NCBI RefSeq assembly: GCF_037975245.1
Contig: NC_092577.1
Coordinates: 4,868,001 to 4,932,000, forward strand
Direction of reading: 5' to 3'
DNA: 64,000 nucleotides
Source of the DNA: Apostichopus japonicus
Taxonomy: Eukaryota > Echinodermata > Holothuroidea > Aspidochirotida > Stichopodidae
A program made the position numbers and the translations under genes. The notes under the pieces are model-generated. The model was not told where the DNA came from and did not search any database. It saw only the letters and a list, made by a program, of their open reading frames with translations. Below, one piece after another: positions 55,703-64,000 of this stretch (its first letter is position 1; each line of letters opens with the position of its first letter).

Positions 55703-56060
55703 CTGGAGAGAAAAAATAATGAATGAGCAATTTTTTTTTCTTTAAAAATGACCAGATATATGTAAATAAGCGATTAACAATTTTCAAAAGTACTTTCCAG
55801 AAAAGGAGGGTATTAAAGGGAAATTTGCTAGAGTTTGATGGGGAATGTGAAACTGTATCTAGGTCAACAGACATTTATAATTCCAGATTGGTAAATTTGG
55901 AAGGAAGTGGCTAAGAGGAAGGGGAAAGTTGAGCTGTGAAGTTGTGAGCGAGAAAAAAAAAATGCACCAAGGAAGCAGATTCTCTTGAACTATTAAAAGA
56001 CTGTTGCTTTGCAATGTTGTCGAACTTCAATCACATTTGGTTTCGAAACCACTTTGTTCA
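55703..56060. other. No gene seen
   Basis: AT-rich DNA directly upstream of the leftmost-known 5' exon, presumably intronic. The + strand ORF at 55723-55914 has no support. Confidence 0.35.
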
Positions 56061-56411
56061 CTATTGCCGGACTGAGGTGATGACGAATGGGTGGTTGCGT
56101 TCACCTCCCTCCAGAAGACGGTAAGCTGCTGAGGAACACACTTGTCCATCAGATAGGGACATTAACTGCTGGGAAGTCCCAGGAGCAAGAATTGGCGTGA
56201 CAGTTAAAACATCTGTGTTGTCAATCCCAAACTTACTACGTTGTGGAAAATCCAGACGGAAAAAACACACGACGCTGGCACTTTGGATGGTAGAATGAGA
56301 AGGAAGGGCATTGACCGGAGGAGCGCGCAGTGTTAAAAGGTTACCAGTTGATTCTAGGCACGATAGAACGAGGGTGCTAAGGTTGTGGGGAGACAGGTAA
56401 GCGAGAAGCAA
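56061..56411 (-). other. Unexplained 116-codon open frame, GC-richer than flanks
   Basis: An uninterrupted minus-strand frame including STGNLLTLRAPPVNALPSH, VVCFFRLDFPQRSKFGIDN and CSSAAYRLLEGGERNHPF. No domain or splice context is recognised and it does not fit the OXR1 phase. About 45 bp at its upstream edge (GAGACAGGTAAGCGAGAAGC region) resembles sequence just before the LINE tail at 37.67 kb, hinting at a transposon fragment. Confidence 0.25.
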
Positions 56412-56524
56412 AGTAAATATTCTCCGAACACTAAAAAACAGGATTCTTTTGAACTGGAGTTAATAATCAACTATGTTGTCTTTCTTACTATGGGAAATAC
56501 TAAACTAGTGAACTGCAGCTTTAA

Positions 56525-56715
56525 AGTAAGAAAGGTTGGCTGACCTCAATCCTGTGATTCAATTGAGCCTACCTACAGTACAGTACCACATACATGTAGC
56601 TAATTTATCAGAGAGCTTTACAAAGTATGACAGAAAAAAAGGTTGGCCGTCTTCAAGCCTATGATTCATCGGAACCTACCTACTCTGTATCACATGTATG
56701 TAGCTGATATCAGAG
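56525..56715. repeat. ~115-bp tandem duplication
   Basis: Two diverged copies: AGAAAGGTTGGCTGACCTCA ... CAGAGAGCTTT and AAAAAGGTTGGCCGTCTTCA ... CAGAGAGCTCT, each containing CCTACCTAC and ACATGTAKGTAGCT. Confidence 0.7.
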
Positions 56716-57266
56716 AGCTCTCGTTGTGTGGGTAAACACAGATAAAGAATTAAATATTTACAATACTTAATGTTCGTGTCACGACTGTAACTTGAGCATT
56801 GACTAATAGATCTATCTAGAAATAAAGGAGAATTTTAAAGCAACATTCAAGTACTAGCAAATATGCTTCAAGTTTTCATCACACTCATTTTGGTATCGTT
56901 CCATCATCTTTTCACAGTAAAAATATAAGCCACATTAAGGTGTGATTGTAATCTCCTTGCGAGCCTGCACAAATGGTAATTAAAATGAAAATGGTTTTCC
57001 ATGTGCACTTGAAACGAAGTTTAAGTTTGAACGTAATTTGAGAGTTTCGTTGAGGTAAAATGAGTACGGAAGCTAAACTGTACACCAAAGACATACCAAA
57101 GCCCCTTGATAACTGCTAACTTTCAAATATATACTTTTACCAAAGTATTTGTGCTTTTACCAAAGTATACTACTGTATTACTAAAGTAAAAATATTTACT
57201 TTTACCATGAAGTTTACCAAACATAATTTGCATCTATAGATGAAAGTCTTCTTTAATACTAGTACA

Positions 57267-57378
57267 GGTGCTGTGGTCGAGTGGATAAAGGCGGTGGAAT
57301 TTGAAGCAATGAGGCTTAGCAATCGAAGGTTTTGGGTTCAATACCCGGCTGGGTCATAGTAAGGTGGGTTTTATGTAT
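57267..57378 (+). mobile_element. tRNA-Ser-derived SINE (family E), copy 2 (head only)
   Basis: GGTGCTGTGGTCGAGTGGAT A-box region, TTTGAAG anticodon-like loop, and GGTTCAATACC B-box, followed by GCTGGGTCATAGTAAGGTGG. It matches the head of the 31-kb copy. The body is replaced by the adjacent satellite array. Confidence 0.75.
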
Positions 57379-57722
57379 GACGTCATGTAATGACAGTATG
57401 ACATCATGTCATGGCAATGTATGACATCATGTCATGGCAATGTATGACATCATGTCATGACAGTATGACATCATGTCATGACAGTATGACATCATGTATG
57501 ATGACATGTCATGACAGTATGACTTCATGTATGACAGTATGACGTCATATGACAGTATGACATCATGTCATGGCAATGTATGACATCATGTCATGACAGT
57601 ATGACATCATGTCATGGCAGTATGATGTCATGTAGGACAGTATGACATCATGTCATGACAGTATGCTATGATGTCATGGCAATGTATGACATCATGTACG
57701 ACAGTATGACATCATGTCCTGT
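57376..57722. repeat. TGACATCATGTCA-type satellite, about 15 short units
   Basis: Units of 21-24 bp containing the palindromic TGACATCATGTCA, with variants TGACGTCAT (consensus CRE half) at several positions. It begins exactly at the end of the SINE head, so it may have expanded from the SINE's 3' end. Confidence 0.88.
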
Positions 57723-59267
57723 TTATTGCCGTAGAGTATAGCCCAGCTGATACAGGGGTGCATGCAACTATTACAGAGTGGAAACATCGACATGATTTGC
57801 TGCGTTCTACTTAACTGTCTGTGTGTTGATCGTCAGCTTGCTGTCTGAGTGCCCTCGGAAGATGCAATGTGAGCGTAAAATTTACGAAAAAAATAATGTA
57901 CTTGTGGTTTTGGAAACCCATTATCAAAATCCCGAGTGCCAAGCGTGAAAGCACGAATAGATACTATATGTATCCCCCTTGGAAGTTTGGCATATCTGAT
58001 AAGTAAAACACTACAATGTAATTAAAACAGAGTACTTACATACTCTGATCTAACCGACAGAGTTAGCTGACTTTGCCGTTGCTTAGCAACTCCTGGCAAG
58101 CTGCAATGCTACCTCTGCGTAGCTCTGTACAACAAACTAACAATTGATCAAGTTAATACATTATCTCGTGCTGGGATCTCTAGGTTTCGCCATGTCGGAA
58201 ACACTTGTAACCATTTGCTTTAATCACTGCGAGATGTTGACATATTAAACAGAGTAACGTCCAACGTGTCACAAAGGAATTACAAGAATTCATAGACAAA
58301 TTTTTAAGGGTTTTATGTTGTTGTCCGAGTCCTACTTTATGTTTGTCCTAAAACAAGTAGCAAATTAACAGAGCTCTTTGAACGACCATATATATGAACA
58401 CTGTCGGAAAGTTTTATGGGTTTGTTGAAAAGGACACCAACTTTGGGCCGTGCACTAAAACTCCCCTTTGGGTGGATCATAGGCCTACCGCTAGCTTGTT
58501 TTATTTTTTTACCTCCAAAGTGTTAGAGGGCAATAACAATTTTGGGGATATCTAGTTATTATACAATATATTTATTTATGCATTTGATGTAAACAACTTG
58601 TAGTCAGACGGACCACCTCCAAAGCTGATTATTGGTTAAATCCAAACAAGAATTTGTTTGTCTCTGTACGATCGGAGTCATCGGACGACCGCTAGAAATT
58701 TGTCCCAATTTGACATTTTAATCAAACCACGCATCAACTTATCGGACAAACCTCTTTCATCAAGTTGCTGCTACAGGGTGATGCTGAGTAATGACCAGCT
58801 CGCAAGTGAACGTGATTGGTTGAATTTATATTTTACCCTCAAATTGGATAAATCAGAGTGCATATATCGTGAGAGACATGTAACAGGAGTGTTAGTAAAC
58901 TGGAGTATACACCAAGAGTTGAACCATTAATTTTTTTAGACATTTGGAAACACCAATGTTGTTAGATATTAATTCCAACTAAACAATATATGCTGCTGCT
59001 TTGCATACCAGCTGGCACTCTCCAAAATATTTCACCAAATGGTCTAAGGGTAAGGACAGGCATTCGCCCATCATCCCCTAGGCCCTGCTCACAAAACTGC
59101 AAATACAATACCACGCAGCAAATTGGACCCCCACCCCCCCTCCCCCCTCCCGTGCATCCATTTTAACCCTGGTCGCACGGATTGAAAACTACCTTCGGCC
59201 TTGGTGGTGAACATGAATTTCTCGTGACATTATTTGCAATTTATCTAATGGAGTATTTTTTTGACAA
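57723..59267. other. No gene confirmed; possible upstream region of OXR1
   Basis: No supported exon. A minus-strand ATGGCGAAACC with a short ORF (MAKPRDPSTR) lies near 58196, and a possible donor (GTAAGT) near 58035. A 90-codon + strand ORF at 58658-58930 has no recognised domain. A C-rich patch lies at about 59128-59150. Confidence 0.35.
58078..58090. promoter_or_regulatory. X-box-like inverted repeat
   Basis: GTTGCTTAGCAAC, two perfect 6-bp half sites with a 1-bp spacer, resembling RFX-binding motifs. It is about 2.4 kb upstream of the first OXR1 exon I could place and about 45 bp upstream (gene sense) of a possible donor at 58035. Confidence 0.3.
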
Positions 59268-59485
59268 GTGTTAGCTCAGTGGTTAACGCCGGTGCCTTCC
59301 AATAATAAGGTCCCGAGTTTGAGTCACTCCAAGATTAATGTATGTCGTCCAGTTACAGAGTTGTTGACAATTGACAATTCATAGTCATGGACATTAAATA
59401 TGAATCTAAGAGACTGACTTCGGTCAGCTTGCGGCTTTGATATAAGCCAATGATGGCTTCTTTGCGAGTTCCTGCTTGCAGGAGG
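59268..59485 (+). mobile_element. tRNA-derived SINE (family A), copy 2
   Basis: The head is GTTAGCTCAGTGGTTAACGC with a decayed B box (GAGTTTGAGTCAC). The body then matches the 6.8-kb copy: GTTGTTGACAA, CATGGACATTAAAT, GACTTCGGTCAGCTTGCG and GATGGCTTCTTTGCGAGTTC CTGCTTGCAGG. The tRNA heads differ between the two copies more than the bodies do. Confidence 0.75.
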
Positions 59486-59795
59486 ATCTAAACTACATAC
59501 AATTAATGTACAGAAGTGTGTAGAGATAATGTAATGCCACAGCAAGCATTGCCACCTGTATTTCACATACAGTAAATATTGATAACCATATTCCATTTTT
59601 ATGTTTACTTTAAATATTCACTTTACTTTTCATGATATTTTTTTATGGCTATATATTGCTATACCCTCATCACTAGCAGTATACCTGCACGCATTGTATA
59701 AGCAATTTCTCATTTTATGATTACAGTAATTACCAACTGAAACAAAACATTGACAGAATGAAACTAAAAGAGAATGACAGTTATATGACGTAAAC

Positions 59796-61128
59796 AACAG
59801 CCACTCTGTAATGCCTTTCAGTTGTCATAAAATATTATGGTACCTGGGTTATACAGCCACTCTGCAATGTCTGTCAAATCCTTTGTGGTTTTATGTTCAA
59901 TGTAACATGTGTCTCTGCCATACTCTGCAATGTATAGCATTTCTTATGTGGTTTTAATGTTAATCATACGGTAACTGCCACTTTGCAGTATCTTTCAGAT
60001 CCTTTGTGGTTCTATGTACAATGTAACATGTGTCCCTGCCATACTCTGCAATGTACTGCAGGTCTTATGTGGTTTTAATGTTAATCATACGGTATGTATG
60101 TGTAACTGCCACTCTGCAATGTATATCAGATCCTTTGTGGTTTTATTACAATGTAACATGTGTCCCTGCCATACTCTGCAATGTACAGCAGGTCTTATGT
60201 GGTTTTAATGTTAATAATACGGTATGCATGTATGTGTAACTGCCACTCTGCAATGTCTGTCAGATCCTTTGTGGTTTTATGTACAATGTACAGTAACATG
60301 TGTCCCTGCCATACTCTGCAATGTACTGCAGGTCTTATGTGGTTTTAATGTTAATCATACGGTATGCATGTATGTGTAACTGCCACTCTGCAGTATCTTT
60401 CAGATCCTTTGTGGTTTTATGTACAATGTAGTACATGTGTCCTTGCCATACTCTGCAATGTACTGCATGTCTTATGTGGTTTTAATGTTAATAATACGGT
60501 ATGCATGTATGTGTAACTGCCACTCTACAATGTCTGTCAGATCCTTTGTGGTTTTATGTACAATTTAACATGTGTCCCTGCCATAATCTGTAATGTACTG
60601 CAGGTCTTATGTGGTTTTAATGTTAGCAATAGGGTATGCATGTATGTGTAACTGCCACTCTGCAATGTCAGTCAGATCCTCTGTGGTTTTATGTACAATT
60701 TAACATGTGTCCCTGCCATACTCTGCAATGTACAGCAGGTCTTATGTGGTTTTAATGTTAGCAATAGGGTATGCATGTATGTGTAACTGCCACTCTGCAA
60801 TGTTGGTCAGATCCTTTGTGGTTCTATGTACAATGTAGCATGTGTCCCTGCCATACTCTGCAATGTACAGCAGGTCTATGTGGTTTTAATGTTAATAATA
60901 CGGTATGCATGTATGTGTAACTGCCACTCTGCAATGTTGGTCAGATCCTTTGTGGTTCTATGTACAATGTAGCATGTGTCCCTGCCATACTCTGCAATGT
61001 ACAGCAGGTCTTGTGTGGTTTTAATGTTAATAATACGGTATGCATGTATGTGTAACTGCCACTCTGCAATGTCTGTCAGATCCTTTGTGGTTTTATGTAC
61101 AATGTAACATGTGTCCCTGCCATAACAT
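59796..61128. repeat. ~137-bp dimeric tandem array, about 10 units
   Basis: Each unit consists of two related halves: one with CTGCCACTCTGCAATGT and CAGATCCTTTGTGGTTTTAT, the other with CTGCCATACTCTGCAATGTA and CAGGTCTTATGTGGTTTTAA. The unit start was measured at 60105, 60239, 60379 and 60516. The leftmost copies are more divergent and shorter. Cysteine-rich ORFs across it are artefacts. Confidence 0.93.
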
Positions 61129-61277
61129 GCATTGTTTTCCTATGGAAAAAGGTTCTCATGTTTTTCTGAGAAGCTAATGTTTCCTTCTATTCTTTTGCTT
61201 CGAAGTATAATGAGAAAGAGAATGCGATTTGGCTAGTCACCAAGCTAGGACAGTGCTACTGAAAGGTCAACAAGCGC

Positions 61278-62988
61278 CGGGCCTCGACAATGTTTCTTAA
61301 AACCACTCGCCAACTGGCAACCGAGGCTAAAATTCTACTCGCCAAAACATTAAATTTACTCGCCATTTTTTTATCGCTAATTGTTAGTGTGATTATAAGC
61401 CTAGGTACTGTAGTATAGCCTAACTTAGGATATCGCCGTATAGTGATAGTTTTTTACAGAAAAAAATTATCTATTGAAATTGTGGTTGTAAGCATAGTTT
61501 AGGACTTGCTTTGTAAAAATTGACCACCAATAAACAATGGCATGGCTGACCATCTTTAACTTTCACTGGACATGACATCAGACTACTGTCACTGTATCAG
61601 TGAATGTGTTAGTATCGTTAAAAAGTTAAGATCTGGCTTGGCACTGACAATTCTTATTATCATCGATCGATTAATGAGTGTCGGACTTACTGCTTTCATT
61701 GGTCAGGTCTCAAGAATTATCATTTTTGTTTTGACTATAAATTAATCCAATAAACTTCCTATTGTTCATTTCGAGATATGTAATGTTATTCAGCAAAATT
61801 ATCATATCACGTTTCAGTTCCCTTGAAAGTTCAGTTCGTATCACTACACTTCGTAACAAGCCACCGCACACTTAAGGTACGTAAAATAGTGAGCAATTTT
61901 ACACAGTTAACTCCCATTGACATTGGTCGTTGAACAAAAATGCGATTTGGACTTGCTTCAAGTTCACTGTAACTTTCTTATAGGAATATATGCATTTACT
62001 GTTGCTGATGAAGGAAGAAACCATCAAGCTCAGATCTGGCAGTTACATTGTGATACTTTGAAAACTTTTTGTGAAAATATGCTGGTTTTTATTTCCTTAT
62101 TATTTTCAGCACACATTCTTTTTCCACTAAGGTTCCCGCAAAAACTGCTGGCTTACTTATCTTGGAAAAATGATTAAATGATGGTGTTGAATGAAGATGA
62201 ACCGTTCAAAGATGCGGAGTGGGGGATTTGGCAAAATGAAGTTCTTCATTCGATGAGTCGCTCGTTGGTTGTGATTTGCGTTTTGATGTTATATTTGGGG
62301 CTCGATGTCTGTCGGTGTGAAGTCGCCGTCTGCTGGAAAAGTTCTGTCTGTGTGTAGTTTTGATACTATTGATGATTGAGAATCCCTTTTCACAAGCTGC
62401 AGAACTCACTGGCTTGAGTCTTTGAGTTGAGCCAACTCGTTTTGAATTCCCTCACTTATTTATTCAGATAGCGACAAGCCATAGATCTGTATTGTTCTGA
62501 TCATCTAGCAGAAAAGTACTTAAATGACCAGCCATCCTCGCAAGTTCTTCAACACCCCATGAATTCAAAGTTTCGTCTTTTCTTGCTGGCCATAATAAGG
62601 GTCAACAATTTGGTAACAGAACTGACAGTTTGTGGACAAAAGAGGAAGCTATGCCTCATATTACTGACTTGTGTTTTGGGATACAATGTTTTACTTATTG
62701 TCAGGTAGCCCTTGTCGAGCGATTGTGCTTTTAAACCTACTGACAACACTGTTTTCATTTGTACCGACCGTACACACAACAAAGTACCCCTGTTTGAGTT
62801 GTCGTTACGCATTTATTATATAGTGCACTTGATAATACTACTGCGTAGTGTAACATTAGGCAAATAGGCCTTCTTTGATTTTTAAGGCAGTGAGCGAATG
62901 AGCCGTTCGCCAAAATGTCGAGCGTAATGCATTTTTTGCTCGCCAAAAATTCTACTCGCCATTTGGCGCGTGTATTTGTCGAGGCCTG
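61278..62988. mobile_element. 1.7-kb hAT transposon, decayed, with near-exact 8-bp target duplication
   Basis: The left end CGGGCCTCGACAATG and the reverse-complemented right end CAGGCCTCGACAAATACACG are TIRs with one early mismatch. The flanks ACAAGCGC (61270-61277) and ACAAGCAC (62989-62996) differ at one base. Sub-terminal TCTACTCGCCA repeats occur near both ends in opposite orientation. A hAT transposase C-terminal remnant lies inside. Confidence 0.85.
62206..62560 (-). pseudogene. hAT transposase C-terminal (dimerisation) remnant
   Basis: On the minus strand: GVEELARMAGHLSTF, two stop codons, then KPVSSAACEKGFSIINSIKT. The (P)VSSA-CE(R/K)GFS-(I/M)N-IKT stretch is the signature of the hAT C-terminal dimerisation domain of ZBED/SCAND3-like transposases. 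Stops and the lack of an upstream catalytic region show it is dead. It lies inside the 61278-62988 element and supports the hAT assignment of its termini. Confidence 0.75.
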
Positions 62989-62996
62989 ACAAGCAC

Positions 62997-63494
62997 TCTA
63001 GAGATGGCACAGCGAGAAGTCCTTGCCAGAGTTGTTGGTAGCTAAGTGAGCAATAAAGTAAAGTCTATGTCCTGTATAGCAAAGTTTTTGTTTCATTTCT
63101 TTTCAAGCTTCTTATATACAAAAGTATGCAAAAGTATTATATATATTATTGCGATGATGCAAGATGCTTACTATGAATACATAATGGGGTCATTCCGTGT
63201 CAAATCACGGATGGCTGTTGCTGCACCCTCTCCAAAAATTCCCAAACTTTTTGCATGATTGGACCACCATGAAATAAGCATATTCTGAAAATTTCAGTTG
63301 CATTGCTTCACAATTGGAAAATTAATCACACTTTGAAATTCCGCAATTTGTCGCCACCATGGCATTTTTTGTCATTTGACAAAACATGTCATGATTGTAA
63401 ACTGGCAGCCAAAGAGGAAATGATACAAAGATAGGTATGATAAGGTTCCTGTTTTGTATTGTATTGATCATCAACCAAACTATTTACTGTGATA
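62997..63494. other. No gene seen
   Basis: AT-rich sequence including GGGGTCATTCCGTGTCAAAT at 63185, a motif that looks like part of another dispersed repeat but has no second copy in this window. Confidence 0.35.
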
Positions 63495-64000
63495 TAAACT
63501 GTACATACATGTAGTTCCGGACCATGTAAACCACCGTGGAGCAAACTGCTATTGAGTATGGCAAGCATGTGGTTGTTATATTAAAGGGGGTGAAGACTCG
63601 CGCACAAAGAAATGTTCTGATGCCGGTAATCTGACCTAGTTTCGAATGAGGTGTAACAGAAGTGTTAGACACCACCATCGATCCCAGAAAATACACACAT
63701 AGCTTGCTACCGTCGGTAATTAGACACTAGTGTACAGTCAGTACATACAGCTGCGGTCAATACCCACAGCACAGTGTACAAACGATACAGGGATGGACAT
63801 CTCAGGTCCAGCTTAAGATAACAAGGTATCATGTTTCATTACTGTCTGCATTTTGTTAGCGACAAGAGAAAAACTTCACCCGCAAGCAACGGAAAGTTAA
63901 CTTTTTAATGATGGTGGCACGCTGTTTGGGGAGAGTCTTCAATGCATTTAAACTGTACACATGTAATTCAGGACAATGTAAACTACTGTGAAGCAAACTG
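63495..64000. repeat. Direct repeats flanking the second TTAA MITE, possibly a ~454-bp tandem unit
   Basis: TAAACTGTACATACATGTAG ... GAGCAAACTG at 63495-63549 recurs as TAAACTGTACACATGTAATT ... GAAGCAAACTG at 63949-64000, running off the window. The MITE lies between the two. Confidence 0.6.
63585..63947. mobile_element. 363-bp piggyBac-like MITE (family D), copy 2, TTAA-flanked
   Basis: TTAA at 63581-63584 and 63948-63951. The ends share inverted TGAAGACTC. The body matches 25688-26043 nearly throughout (GTAATCTGACCTAGTTTCGA; TACACACATAGCTTGCTACC). Differences are mostly scattered substitutions, so the two copies are not very old. Confidence 0.78.

Noticed and set aside
57376-57722. Possible CRISPR-like array because of regular short repeats
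   Set aside because: There are no unique spacers between repeats; it is a simple satellite in a eukaryotic genome.
59324-60348. Cysteine-rich small ORFs resembling secreted peptides
   Set aside because: They belong to the SINE and to the ~137-bp tandem array; the same peptide recurs with each unit.

Overview
This is eukaryotic (metazoan) DNA. Coding exons are short and bounded by GT/AG introns, three tRNA-Ala(AGC) genes lie near the left end, and the rest is mostly AT-rich repeat sequence. The main protein gene is an OXR1/NCOA7 orthologue with the LysM + GRAM + TLDc layout of animals. The SINEs, hAT- and piggyBac-like MITEs, an RLE-type LINE and many G/C homopolymer runs suggest a marine invertebrate deuterostome, perhaps an echinoderm such as a sea cucumber. 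That taxonomic guess is inference only.

Layout. 0-5 kb: three identical tRNA-Ala genes, a ~1 kb TIR element, and a possible first coding exon on the + strand at 4.64 kb. 5-12 kb: a 381-bp hAT-like MITE with an exact 8-bp target duplication, a tRNA-derived SINE, a 28-bp minisatellite, the first coding exon (132 codons) of an unrecognised minus-strand gene with TATA and CRE motifs upstream, and a second SINE family. 12-19 kb: a weak candidate exon, a U2 snRNA-like 5' end, a polypurine tract, degraded transposon pieces, an old tandem duplication, and the probable 3' flank of the OXR1 gene.

19.6-55.7 kb: the OXR1/NCOA7 gene on the minus strand. I could place 12 exons with canonical splice sites; their phases agree at every junction and they give 940 residues up to a TGA stop at 19586. 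The N-terminal exons and promoter lie further right and were not identified. The introns hold most of the window's repeats: an RLE LINE 3' half with an uninterrupted 478-codon ORF, a CR1/L2-like LINE tail, tandem repeats of about 20, 41, 55, 58, 92 and 100 bp, foldback elements, SINEs, and MITEs with clear target duplications (8 bp, or TTAA).

55.7-64 kb: gene-poor sequence with a tRNA-Ser-derived SINE running into a TGACATCA-rich satellite, a second copy of the 6.8-kb SINE family, a ~137-bp dimeric tandem array, a 1.7-kb hAT element with a decayed transposase C-terminus, and a second copy of the TTAA-flanked MITE.

No operon-like or CRISPR-like system is present. The most useful results are the phase-consistent OXR1/NCOA7 gene model, the long LINE ORF in its intron 9, and several non-autonomous element families whose exact ends can be defined from this sequence alone.
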